DNA of 20,580 nucleotides from an uncultured Bacilli bacterium. Lineage in GTDB: Bacteria; Bacillota_I; Bacilli_A; RF39; UBA660. Below the pieces are notes generated by a model. The model did not search any database, was not told the origin of the DNA, and was given only the letters and a program-made list of their open reading frames with translations. How positions within the stretch are numbered: the stretch's first letter is position 1; the number at the start of each line of letters is the position of its first letter. Made by a program: the position numbers and the translations under genes. The stretch covers positions 9,523-30,102 of the forward strand of contig CARZYU010000006.1 in NCBI GenBank assembly GCA_949113215.1. The letters run 5' to 3'. Below, in pieces: positions 13,628-20,580 of this stretch.

Positions 13628-15244
13628 CTACATCTTTTCATAAGCATCAATGCCAATCAGTTTTAGGGCATTTTTTAAGGTGATCCGGACGGCATCGATG
13701 AAGGCCAAATGCTCTTTGGTATAAGTTTCATCATCCCCTACAATGGTCTCATTTGCATAGTAACTATGGAAAAGGGAAGCTAATTCATAGGCATAGTTCG
13801 TAATGAGGTGTACTTCTCTTTTTCTAGCAGCACGTTCCACTGTTTCCTGAAACTGATCTATTTTTTCTAAAACATTATATGCATATTCTGAAGTGATGGT
13901 CTTAAAGTTCTGGATTTCTCGATAAGAAATATCGGCATGGTCTCTTAAAATAGCACAAATCCTAGCATGGGCATAGTTGATATAATAGATTGGGTTTTCA
14001 TTCGATTGTTTTAAAGCCAGATCTAAATCAAAATCAATTTGACTATCCAAGCTGTGCGAAACAAAGAAGTAACGAATAACATCTGTTCCTACTTCTTCCA
14101 TCAATTCGCGAATGGTAACTGCATTCCCAGTTCTCTTACTCATCTTTTGCTCTTCGCCATCTTTCATGAGACGAACCATTTGTAAAATTTTAACTTCTAG
14201 TTGATCTGGGTTGTATCCTAAAAAGGAAATCGAAGCCTTTAATCTTGCAATGTAACCATGATGGTCAGCTCCTAAGACATCGATCAATTTATCATAGCCG
14301 CGTTGATACTTGTGTAAATGATAAGCAATGTCAGGAAGCAAATAAGTGTTATTTCCATCACTCTTGACTAAGACACGATCTTTCTCATCTCCCTTTTCAC
14401 TCGTTTTAAGATAAAGGGCATTCTCCTGTTGATAAACTTTTCCACTTTCTTTTAAACGAGTTAGAACGTCTTCCACCAAGCCTTGGTTGTACAAACTTTT
14501 TTCACTTGTCCAAACATCGTAGGTAACATGGAAGTCTTCTAAGTCTTTTTTGATTTTTTCTAATAAAATGCGGAGCCCATAATCTTGGAAAAAAGAAATA
14601 GATTGTTCTTTTAAAGCATCTTGATGCTCTTTGTAAAGTTGGTGGGCGATCGTAATGATCTCTTGTCCATGATAGCCGTTTTCTGGTAATTCTTCTTCTA
14701 TTCCACATAGATTACGATAACGAGTTTTAATCGAGATACCTAGATTGTTCATCTGGTTTCCGCCATCGTTGATGTAATATTCTCTCGTAACATCGTATCC
14801 AGCAAAGGATAAAATACGCGCTAAACTATCACCATAAGCCGCTCCTCTTGCATGTCCCAAGTGAAGAATACCCGTTGGATTCGCACTGACGTATTCTAAG
14901 TTAATCTTTTCGCCTTTTCCAATATTACTTCTACCATAGTGTTCTTGTTTTTCTAAGATTTGTTTCATATGTTCAAACAGATATTCTTTTGAAACAAAGA
15001 AATTAATAAATCCAGGTCCTGCTAATTCCACTTTGGAAAAAACTGACGTATCTAAATGGTTTAAAATCGTTGTAGCAATCTCTCTTGGATTCTTTTTTAA
15101 ACTCTTCGATAATTGCATTGCGACATTTGTGGCAAAGTCTCCATTGCTCCGATCTTTGGGAACTTCAATCACAATATCTTCTTCTACTGAAATATCTGCT
15201 TGTGTTAATGCTTTTTTGATTTCTTCTAGGATTCGCTCTTTCAT
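13628..15244 (-). CDS. argS: Arginyl-tRNA synthetase
   Basis: Class I aminoacyl-tRNA synthetase that charges tRNA-Arg. The N-terminal Add-1 domain (about 1-100) is followed by the HIGH-equivalent HLGHARG (128-134) in SANPTGILHLGHARG, KMSKR (367-371) in EEQKMSKRTGN, and the C-terminal DALR anticodon-binding domain. The longest frame starts at ATG 15259, but GGAGG lies just after it and seven bases before ATG 15244, which yields the usual MKERI start; length is then 538 aa. The start overlaps the stop of the upstream DUF1934 gene as ATGA, indicating translational coupling. Confidence 0.97.
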   Translation of the reverse strand: MKERILEEIKKALTQADISVEEDIVIEVPKDRSNGDFATNVAMQLSKSLKKNPREIATTILNHLDTSVFSKVELAGPGFINFFVSKEYLFEHMKQILEKQEHYGRSNIGKGEKINLEYVSANPTGILHLGHARGAAYGDSLARILSFAGYDVTREYYINDGGNQMNNLGISIKTRYRNLCGIEEELPENGYHGQEIITIAHQLYKEHQDALKEQSISFFQDYGLRILLEKIKKDLEDFHVTYDVWTSEKSLYNQGLVEDVLTRLKESGKVYQQENALYLKTSEKGDEKDRVLVKSDGNNTYLLPDIAYHLHKYQRGYDKLIDVLGADHHGYIARLKASISFLGYNPDQLEVKILQMVRLMKDGEEQKMSKRTGNAVTIRELMEEVGTDVIRYFFVSHSLDSQIDFDLDLALKQSNENPIYYINYAHARICAILRDHADISYREIQNFKTITSEYAYNVLEKIDQFQETVERAARKREVHLITNYAYELASLFHSYYANETIVGDDETYTKEHLAFIDAVRITLKNALKLIGIDAYEKM

Positions 15245-15597
15245 GCTACTTCCTCCCATGCTAATTCAAAGGAAATGATTTCTTCTTCCAATTGGTATTC
15301 TACCAAAAAATGCGAAGAAGATACCTCCATTTTTGTTGTTTTTAATGGTAAGTCAAATGTCCTTCTCATTGATTTTAATTGATAACTTCCCATCGTGCTT
15401 TGGGTTAAATCCCAACGAAGGAACAAAATGGTTTCTTCGTTTTCTTTTCGAAAGGTCATTTGTTCTAAATTTAAGAAGTAATGTGTACCTTCCTCTTTGA
15501 ACGAAATCGTCTTATCTTGTTGTATATAAATGCCAAGTCCTGTTATTGTTTGTTTTTTCTCACCTTGGCCAATCGTTCCTCTCAGTTGTACTTTCAT
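15241..15597 (-). CDS. DUF1934 family protein (YwiB-like)
   Basis: Conserved small beta-rich protein of unknown function found upstream of argS in many Bacilli (B. subtilis ywiB). The protein opens with MKVQLRGTIGQG and has several alternating hydrophobic beta-strand stretches and the late segment SSHFLVEYQLE; lipocalin-like folds are known in the family. The longest frame starts at ATG 15633, but this ATG overlaps the -10 TATAAT of the promoter, so the start is ATG 15597 (118 aa), preceded by AAGGGAAG. It couples to argS through an ATGA overlap and is divergent from the penicillin-binding protein gene. Confidence 0.83.
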   Translation of the reverse strand: MKVQLRGTIGQGEKKQTITGLGIYIQQDKTISFKEEGTHYFLNLEQMTFRKENEETILFLRWDLTQSTMGSYQLKSMRRTFDLPLKTTKMEVSSSHFLVEYQLEEEIISFELAWEEVA

Positions 15598-15631
15598 CGG
15601 TTTTTCTTCCCTTCTTAAATTTCTACTTTGC

Positions 15632-15660
15632 ATTATAGCATAACTTGTCTAAATTGAATA
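15632..15660 (-). promoter_or_regulatory. Extended -10 promoter of DUF1934-argS-rpoE
   Basis: Minus strand: TGCTATAAT (15632-15640) is an extended -10 with exact TATAAT; TATTCA 17 bases upstream is a weak -35. It overlaps the -35 region of the divergent forespore-like promoter. Confidence 0.65.
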
Positions 15661-15689
15661 CATATTTTCATGTTTCTTTTTTCATACTA
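15660..15689 (+). promoter_or_regulatory. Sigma G-like promoter of the penicillin-binding protein gene
   Basis: Plus strand: ACATA (15660-15664), 18-base spacer, CATACTA (15683-15689). Against the sigma G consensus GMATR-N18-CATNHTA this is 4 of 5 and 7 of 7. It is 22 bases before the ATG. Confidence 0.5.
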
Positions 15690-15711
15690 ATTTTGAAAGG
15701 GAAGGAAGCAT

Positions 15712-17673
15712 ATGAAATGGGTAAAAAAAGGGACAAAATGGATCATTATTTTCGTTTTATGCTTTGTTCTTGGAAATGTTTTCGTCTATACTTATGCCAA
15801 AATCACACCAAAATTACAAATTAAAAATGCCAACAGCTTTTCTTTATATGATAACCAGAAAAAAGTCTTTTATCAGGGATCAGGGTCAAAAGAGTGGATT
15901 GCTTTAAAAAAGATTTCCCCCCATATGATAAATGCTACTATATCAACAGAAGATAAAAATTTTTACAAACATAAAGGTTTTGACTTTTTACGAATTTTAA
16001 AGGCAGGATACACTAACATTGTGACCAACTCTAAATCACAGGGAGCATCGACGATTTCCCAACAATATGCCAAAAATTTGTTTTTGGATTTTGATAAAAC
16101 TTGGAAAAGAAAATGGGATGAAATGTGGTTGACCATCGAATTAGAGGCTCATTATTCCAAGGAAGAAATTTTGGAAGGATATTTAAATACGATCAACTAT
16201 GGTCATGGTATGTATGGAATTGAAAATGCCAGTCAATTTTATTTTAATAAAAGTGCCAGTGAACTTGATCTAGCAGAAGCAGCTATGCTGACAGGAATTC
16301 CGAAATCACCGAGTTATTATTCTCCTTTGGTCAATGAAGAACTTGCCAAAAAAAGACAAAAAAATATTTTAGCGCAAATGGTGAAAAATAAATACATTAC
16401 TGAGCAAGAAATGAACGAAGCTTATCAAAAGAAGCTCACTTATATTGGGAAAAAAGAATTGGTGAATCTTTCTACCATTATGTATTATCAAGACGCTGTC
16501 CTGGCCGAATTAAAATCGATCAAATCGATTCCGAATTCTTATTTGGATACAGGAGGACTTAAGATCTATACCAATTTAGACCTCGAGGCCCAAAGTGCTT
16601 TAGAAAATAACATCAAAGAAACCATTCCAGAAGAAAGTGAAGTGCAAGTGGCAAGTGTTATGATGGATCCAAACAACGGCAAAATCATCGCTTTAACAGG
16701 TGGTGTCGACTACAACAAGTCACAATTCAATCGAGCAACACAGGCCAAACGACAAGTAGGGTCTACCATGAAACCTTATCTCTACTATGCAGCACTGGAA
16801 AATGGATTTACCCCTAGTACTACTTTTACCAGTGAGCAAACGGTGTTTAACTTTTCTGATAATAAAACCTATTCTCCTCAAAACTACAATGAAAAATATG
16901 GAAATAAACCCATTTCGATGGCTGCGGCGATTGCTTATTCCGATAACATTTATGCAGTCAAAACGCACATGTTTTTAGGAGAGGATGTCCTAGTCAATAT
17001 GGCCAAACGAGTAGGAATTACTTCTTCTTTGGAACCCGTTCCATCCCTTGCTCTTGGAACAGGAGAAATTGGAATTATCGAAATGACTGCAGGCTATTCT
17101 GCATTCGCCAACTTAGGAAACAAGGTGAAACCTTACTTGATCAGCAAGGTAGAAGATGCAGAAGGAAAAGTACTCTTTGAAGCCAAAGAAGATATAGAAA
17201 GTGTTCTAAATAAAAATTTAACCTTTATCTTAAATAATATGTTAACGGCGACCTATGATTCTAGTTTTATCGATTATAACTACCCAACTGCAATCAACTT
17301 ATCCGCTCAGATGACACATAAGTATGCCCTAAAATCAGGAACAACCAATACGGACAGTTGGTATATTGGTTATAACAATCATATTGTCACTTCGGTTTGG
17401 ATCGGTTATGACGATAACAAAGAAGTTGGGTCTACAGAAACCAAATATACGCAACAAATCTGGCTTAAAACCATTGAAGCTTACGAAAACGATAAGAAAG
17501 ATGAATGGTATGAACAACCCGATAATGTCGTTGCTGTTGTCATCGATCCCATTTCTGGAAAACCAGCAACCAATGAGTCGACAAAAAAGAAGGTCATGTA
17601 TTTCCTAAAAGGAAGTGAACCTTCTTTCGATGATCCTGTCTTTGACGAAATTGTCAATGCTAGGGCACAATAA
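15712..17673 (+). CDS. Class A penicillin-binding protein (PBP1A/PbpG-like)
   Basis: Bifunctional peptidoglycan synthase anchored by one helix (residues 9-29). The GT51 glycosyltransferase domain (about 60-240) has EDKNFYKHKGFD with catalytic Glu80, GASTISQQ, KRKWDEMWLTIELE and EEILEGYLNTINYG. The transpeptidase domain (about 310-600) has STMK with nucleophile Ser351, SDN at 410-412 and KSGTT at 541-545. All catalytic motifs are present. The 653 aa length and location next to the DUF1934-argS genes resemble B. subtilis pbpG, a forespore PBP used in sporulation, and the upstream promoter looks forespore-type, so a role in engulfment or spore wall synthesis is likely. ATG 15712 follows AAGGAAG. 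The 3' end overlaps the convergent pduL gene by 14 bases. Confidence 0.92.
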   Translation: MKWVKKGTKWIIIFVLCFVLGNVFVYTYAKITPKLQIKNANSFSLYDNQKKVFYQGSGSKEWIALKKISPHMINATISTEDKNFYKHKGFDFLRILKAGYTNIVTNSKSQGASTISQQYAKNLFLDFDKTWKRKWDEMWLTIELEAHYSKEEILEGYLNTINYGHGMYGIENASQFYFNKSASELDLAEAAMLTGIPKSPSYYSPLVNEELAKKRQKNILAQMVKNKYITEQEMNEAYQKKLTYIGKKELVNLSTIMYYQDAVLAELKSIKSIPNSYLDTGGLKIYTNLDLEAQSALENNIKETIPEESEVQVASVMMDPNNGKIIALTGGVDYNKSQFNRATQAKRQVGSTMKPYLYYAALENGFTPSTTFTSEQTVFNFSDNKTYSPQNYNEKYGNKPISMAAAIAYSDNIYAVKTHMFLGEDVLVNMAKRVGITSSLEPVPSLALGTGEIGIIEMTAGYSAFANLGNKVKPYLISKVEDAEGKVLFEAKEDIESVLNKNLTFILNNMLTATYDSSFIDYNYPTAINLSAQMTHKYALKSGTTNTDSWYIGYNNHIVTSVWIGYDDNKEVGSTETKYTQQIWLKTIEAYENDKKDEWYEQPDNVVAVVIDPISGKPATNESTKKKVMYFLKGSEPSFDDPVFDEIVNARAQ

Positions 17674-18223
17674 TTTCACACATATCTCCCGTTTTTGCTA
17701 ACAAAGCATTCCCTTCGTCTCGATCCAAGTGAAGCTCTAACTTATAGCTTTTGCCTACTTTGAGATGAACATGTTCTAATGTTGCACCTTTGATTCCATC
17801 AAAGCGAACCATTACTTCCTTTGTGGCATCTAATCCCATTTTCTCAAGTTCTTCTTGATTGATATGAATATGACGAGTCGGCAAAATTGCACATGCTCTT
17901 GAAATGGATCCTTTTGGTCCAACTAGTTCTAATAGGGAAGCTCCCTTTAAATCTCCCGAATCACGAATAGGAGGATCAATCCCTAGGAAATAGGCATCGG
18001 TTTTGGACAATTCTACTTGCGTATAATCTCGGAAAGGACCCAATACACGAACTCCTGCTATCTCTTTTTTGTCTGTTCGAATGATGATCGTTTGCGTGGT
18101 AGCAAACTCTCCCACCTGATAAAGATCCTTCTTCTTTTCCAAACAATTTGTTCCAAAGAGAAGAACGTAGTCTTCTTCTGTTAAATGAACATGACGATTC
18201 GAAATTCCTACCAGCACTTTCAT
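17660..18223 (-). CDS. pduL: Phosphate propanoyltransferase / phosphotransacylase PduL
   Basis: Zinc-dependent phosphotransacylase that interconverts acyl-CoA and acyl-phosphate, unrelated in fold to Pta. Two beta-barrel domains carry the histidine motifs SNRHVHL (H11, H13), PTRHIHI (H118, H120) and HVHLKVGKSYKLELHLDRDEG (H151, H153, H165). The N-terminus begins directly with MKVLVGISNRHVH, without the extra encapsulation peptide of microcompartment forms, and no microcompartment genes are nearby, so it probably serves acetate or propionate metabolism in the cytosol. ATG 18223 follows AAGAAGGAAG. It is convergent with the PBP gene and divergent from gerQ. Confidence 0.93.
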   Translation of the reverse strand: MKVLVGISNRHVHLTEEDYVLLFGTNCLEKKKDLYQVGEFATTQTIIIRTDKKEIAGVRVLGPFRDYTQVELSKTDAYFLGIDPPIRDSGDLKGASLLELVGPKGSISRACAILPTRHIHINQEELEKMGLDATKEVMVRFDGIKGATLEHVHLKVGKSYKLELHLDRDEGNALLAKTGDMCEIIVP

Positions 18224-18246
18224 GTTATCTTCCTTCTTTCTATTTT

Positions 18247-18255
18247 AGTATAACA
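18247..18255 (-). promoter_or_regulatory. Extended -10 promoter of pduL
   Basis: Minus strand: TGTTATACT, an extended -10 24 bases before the pduL ATG; no clear -35. Confidence 0.45.
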
Positions 18256-18272
18256 GTTTTCTCACTTTAGAG

Positions 18273-18300
18273 ATATATTTTAAAAACAGCAACATATAAT
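18273..18300 (+). promoter_or_regulatory. Sigma E-like promoter of gerQ
   Basis: Plus strand: ATATATT (18273-18279) and CATATAAT (18293-18300). The -10 matches the sigma E consensus CATACAHT at 7 of 8 positions and the ATA-rich -35 sits at a suitable distance. gerQ is a sigma E gene in B. subtilis. Confidence 0.55.
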
Positions 18301-18327
18301 TTATTGTAAAAAAGAAAGGAAGATATT

Positions 18328-18657
18328 ATGAATAATAATCCGTACCAATATTTCGGGGGAGCAACACAACCACCGTATCAAAATTTTCCATCCAATCCAA
18401 ATCAAAATGGGAATACGATCGGTTCGAATCAACCACAATATGCCGAAAATCTTTTGGAAAAAAATGTAGGGAAATATGCAACCTTTTATATGTCTTACTC
18501 GGATTCCTTAGAATGGAGGGACCGAATTTTCACTGGTATTTTAGAAGATGCAGGAAGAGATTATGCACTTCTTCATAACACAGACACAGGAAAATGGACG
18601 ATTCTTTGGACTGTTTACCTTAACTTTGTCGAATTTAATGAACCGATCAATCGTTAA
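18328..18657 (+). CDS. gerQ: Spore coat protein GerQ
   Basis: Coat protein needed for localising the cortex-lytic enzyme CwlJ during germination and cross-linked by transglutaminase Tgl in B. subtilis. The first 40 residues are rich in Asn, Gln and Pro (MNNNPYQYFGG, QPPYQNF). The conserved domain covers about 41-109 with LLEKNVGKYATFYMSYSDS, WRDRIFTGILEDAGRDY and WTILWTVYLNFVEF. At 109 aa it is shorter than B. subtilis GerQ (about 181), the difference being the low-complexity N-terminus. ATG 18328 follows AAAGGAAG. A sigma E-like promoter lies upstream and a terminator follows directly. Confidence 0.95.
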   Translation: MNNNPYQYFGGATQPPYQNFPSNPNQNGNTIGSNQPQYAENLLEKNVGKYATFYMSYSDSLEWRDRIFTGILEDAGRDYALLHNTDTGKWTILWTVYLNFVEFNEPINR

Positions 18658-18676
18658 AGAGCAGCTGCTCTTTTTT
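18656..18676 (+). terminator. Rho-independent terminator of gerQ
   Basis: AAAGAGC, loop AGCT, GCTCTTT, then further T. The stem begins within the stop codon of gerQ. Confidence 0.85.
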
Positions 18677-18678
18677 AT

Positions 18679-18707
18679 TTGTAACTTTTCTTAAAATTTG
18701 ATACAAT
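18679..18707 (+). promoter_or_regulatory. Sigma-A promoter of the LemA-like gene
   Basis: TTGTAA (18679-18684), 17-base spacer, TACAAT (18702-18707) preceded by TGA (extended -10), 24 bases before the ATG. Confidence 0.65.
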
Positions 18708-18731
18708 ACCTCTAGAATAGGAAGTGAAAAG

Positions 18732-19268
18732 ATGATCTTTGTTGTAATTAGTGTCATCCTATTTTTTCTTTTATTGCTGATCCTTTTTTTCATCCATAGT
18801 CGTAACCAATTAAAAGACATTCTTCAAAAGATAGCAGCGTCTGAACATGAAATAGAAGAATTGCTGGATAAAAAATTAGATCTATTGGAACGAACCGTTC
18901 CATTTATTGAAAAAAACCAAAAAGAAGAAGCTTCTCGTTTGGAAAAGCTTCATACCATCAAAGAAGAAAAGCTCAATAACTTTGAACTATTTCGCTATTT
19001 AAATGTGTTAGCGCACGAATTGAAGTTGATTTTAGCAGATCACAGTGAACTTGAAAACATCAAACAGCTGAAAACCATTTTAGAATTTGAAATTGAAACA
19101 GAAGGCCAGCTTCTTGGAATGATCGAATACTATAATCACAACGCAAGAGAATACAATGAATTGTGCCAACAATTTCCTCATAATATTACGAAATCTCTAT
19201 GTCATTATTCTTCCAAAGAAATTTATAAAAAAGAAAAACTAGAAGACTTTGAAATTTTAAAGAAATAA
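18732..19268 (+). CDS. Divergent LemA-like membrane protein
   Basis: A single N-terminal membrane helix (about residues 2-21) is followed by a long alpha-helical cytoplasmic or external domain. The C-terminal segment YYNHNAREYNELCQQFPHNI resembles the closing motif of LemA proteins (YN..V..YN..I..FP.N), and the charged helices before it (LLDKKLDLLERTVPFIE) recall the LemA repeat, so I assign LemA family by motif only. The biochemical role of LemA is not established. The conserved motif ends near residue 155 and a Lys/Glu-rich tail follows. ATG 18732 follows GGAAGTGA. It has its own promoter and is convergent with ung across 14 bases. Confidence 0.65.
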   Translation: MIFVVISVILFFLLLLILFFIHSRNQLKDILQKIAASEHEIEELLDKKLDLLERTVPFIEKNQKEEASRLEKLHTIKEEKLNNFELFRYLNVLAHELKLILADHSELENIKQLKTILEFEIETEGQLLGMIEYYNHNAREYNELCQQFPHNITKSLCHYSSKEIYKKEKLEDFEILKK

Positions 19269-19282
19269 AAGTCTCTCTTTTT

Positions 19283-19945
19283 TTATGGCAAACTCCAATC
19301 GATTGGTTCAAGACTCTGACTCATTAAAAATTCATTCGTCTTAGAAAATGGTCTACTTCCAAAGAAGCCATTGTATGCCGATAGAGGAGAAGGATGGGCT
19401 GATTCAATAAAGAAATGAATGGGATTGGTAATGAGAGATTTTTTACTTCGAGCAAAACTCCCCCATAGAATAAAGACAATTGGAGTTTTCTTTTGATTCA
19501 AAAGGCGAATGACTTCATCGGTAAAACGTTCCCATCCCAAACTTTTATGAGAAGCTGCTTTATCTTTTTCGACTGTTAAAACTGTATTTAGCAGAAGAAC
19601 ACCTTGACTGGCCCAAGGAATCAAACTATTTGTTTTAGGAATTTTATAACCAAGGTCATCTTCCAACTCTTTAAAAATATTTTGAAGAGATGGAGGTCTT
19701 GAAACGATATCTCGTACAGAAAACGAAAGACCCTCGGCTTGTCCTACTCCATGGTAAGGATCTTGTCCTAAAATCACAACCTTTACCTTCTCATAAGGCG
19801 TATAGCGAAAAGCATTAAATACTTCTGTCTGTTTTGGAAAGATCGTTTTATGACGATACTCTTGTTGTACTTTCTCTAATAGTTCTTTAAAATAATCCTT
19901 TGAAAACTCTTCTTTTAAAAGTTCATCCCAACTATTTCCGATCAA
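19283..19945 (-). CDS. ung: Uracil-DNA glycosylase, family 1
   Basis: Base-excision repair enzyme removing uracil from DNA. Motif A GQDPYHG with catalytic Asp62, the FILWG segment, and motif B HPSPLSAYNGFFGSRPF are intact; 220 aa matches B. subtilis Ung closely, including the ending EPIDW. The longest frame starts at GTG 19954, but this overlaps the ribosome site AAGGAG; the TTG at 19945, eight bases beyond, is the probable start. The ribosome site lies in the last codons of the symporter gene, so ung is likely translated from the same mRNA. Confidence 0.96.
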   Translation of the reverse strand: MIGNSWDELLKEEFSKDYFKELLEKVQQEYRHKTIFPKQTEVFNAFRYTPYEKVKVVILGQDPYHGVGQAEGLSFSVRDIVSRPPSLQNIFKELEDDLGYKIPKTNSLIPWASQGVLLLNTVLTVEKDKAASHKSLGWERFTDEVIRLLNQKKTPIVFILWGSFARSKKSLITNPIHFFIESAHPSPLSAYNGFFGSRPFSKTNEFLMSQSLEPIDWSLP

Positions 19946-19950
19946 GAGAA

Positions 19951-20580
19951 TCACTCCTTTTTCTCTATTATACGCTTCTTCCTTATTTTGGCAATGACGG
20001 AATCTTTCCTTTGATTTTTTTTATGATTCTGTAAGTACTTATGGTAAGTTTCAAAAATGTCACCTCGAAGAGCGATAAGGGCGTAGACATTGATAATTGC
20101 TAAGAGAGCAACTAAAATATCGACCAGATTCCAAAGGAAAGTAGAACTAGCAATGGATCCCCAAACCAAAAGAAGAACCGTTGCTACTTTTAAAAGAAAA
20201 ACATTCCTTTTCGAAAGATTTGGCAGTAAAAACTTTAAATTGCTCTCTCCATAATAATATCCTGTAATGATCGTCGAAAAAGCAAATAGTAAAATCAAAA
20301 TGACCAAAAACCATTCTCCAAAAGATCCTAAATGATATGCAAAGGCATATCTCGTAATTTCAATTCCATTCACATGGTCAAGAACCAAATTTTGATAGTT
20401 GGAAGTTAAAATGAAAAGGGCGGTCGCAGTACATATCACCAAACTAGTAAAATAGATTCCTACCACTTGAACCAACCCTTGTCCAACAGGATGATTACTG
20501 TCGCTCGTAGAAGCAGCAATCGCCCCTGTTCCAATTCCTGCCTCGTTGGAAAAAATGCCACGTTGAATACCAATCAAGGC
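19951..20580 (-). CDS. Sodium:alanine (AGCS) symporter family protein, C-terminal part (cut by right edge)
   Basis: The open frame continues to the window edge (ALIGIQRGIFSNEAG), so the 5' part of the gene is missing. It belongs to the alanine or glycine:cation symporter family, which imports small amino acids with Na+. The signature GIQRGIFSNEAGIGTGAIAA is present near the visible start, followed by four or five membrane segments and a highly basic cytoplasmic tail (HKKNQRKDSVIAKIRKKR). Its TGA stop overlaps the ribosome site of ung. I cannot say which amino acid it transports. Confidence 0.92.
   Translation of the reverse strand, partial: ALIGIQRGIFSNEAGIGTGAIAASTSDSNHPVGQGLVQVVGIYFTSLVICTATALFILTSNYQNLVLDHVNGIEITRYAFAYHLGSFGEWFLVILILLFAFSTIITGYYYGESNLKFLLPNLSKRNVFLLKVATVLLLVWGSIASSTFLWNLVDILVALLAIINVYALIALRGDIFETYHKYLQNHKKNQRKDSVIAKIRKKRIIEKKE

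Noticed and set aside
15033..15278. Plus-strand open frame opposite argS, and similar frames opposite mbl, fba, prmC, prfA and the PBP
   Set aside because: These lie fully opposite well-identified genes, lack good ribosome sites and encode unrecognisable composition; they are shadows.
17660..18223. PduL as a sign of a bacterial microcompartment
   Set aside because: No shell protein or enzyme genes nearby and no encapsulation peptide.
18620..18635. Spo0A-box-like TTGTCGAA inside gerQ
   Set aside because: It is within coding sequence and shows that such octamers occur by chance in this window.
19261..19290. Bidirectional terminator between the LemA-like gene and ung
   Set aside because: Only a five-base AAAAG/CTTTT stem is visible next to the T-run, too weak to call.

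Overview
The window reads as the chromosome of an AT-rich, endospore-forming member of the Bacilli in the broad sense (Bacillus- or Erysipelotrichia-like). The evidence is four recognisable sporulation genes (spoIIID, spoIIQ, spoIIR, gerQ), the RNA polymerase delta subunit (rpoE), an Mbl/MreB-type actin, strong GGAGG-type ribosome binding sites and many hairpin-plus-T-run terminators. I saw no tRNA, rRNA, CRISPR array, insertion sequence or phage gene. Genes are packed tightly and no gap reaches 300 bases.

Layout. 1-2520 (minus): an accessory-looking peptide quorum-sensing type locus, with a LytTR response regulator followed by two tandem paralogous AgrC-type histidine kinases; the second runs off the left edge. 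2605-5878 (minus): envelope and sporulation genes tagO-like, mbl, spoIIID and spoIIQ. 5951-9707 (minus): rpiB, rpmE, a membrane-anchored SGNH hydrolase, murA and fructose-bisphosphate aldolase. 9805-13103 (minus): an unrecognised 47-residue ORF, mntP, spoIIR, prmC and prfA. 13176-15597 (minus): rpoE, argS and a DUF1934 gene. 15712-17673 (plus): a class A penicillin-binding protein resembling forespore PbpG. Then pduL (minus), gerQ and a LemA-like gene (plus), and ung plus a sodium:alanine symporter fragment (minus). From memory, the gene neighbourhood strongly resembles one long arc of the Bacillus subtilis chromosome (mbl-spoIIID-spoIIQ, rpiB-mntP-spoIIR-prmC-prfA-rpmE-murA-fba, rpoE-argS-ywiB-pbpG, gerQ-ung), compressed into about 18 kb.

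How the genes work together. Most are core functions: peptidoglycan and teichoic acid precursors (MurA, TagO-like, PBP, Mbl), translation (L31, RF1, PrmC which methylates RF1, ArgRS), and central carbon metabolism (RpiB, aldolase, PduL). Interleaved are compartment-specific sporulation genes: SpoIIR (forespore signal that activates sigma E), SpoIIQ (forespore half of the feeding channel), SpoIIID (mother-cell regulator) and GerQ (coat). Several have promoter-like sequences resembling forespore or mother-cell sigma factor sites.

The least expected signals are regulatory: hairpins that abut or bury the ribosome binding sites of mbl, rpmE, spoIIQ and spoIIR, and terminators whose loops or stems contain the stop codon of the upstream gene. 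Several genes need start codons different from their longest open frame (mbl, spoIIQ, rpiB, SGNH hydrolase, fba, spoIIR, argS, DUF1934, ung). I found no convincing wholly new system; the best candidates are the RR-HK-HK locus and the small ORF with a forespore-like promoter.
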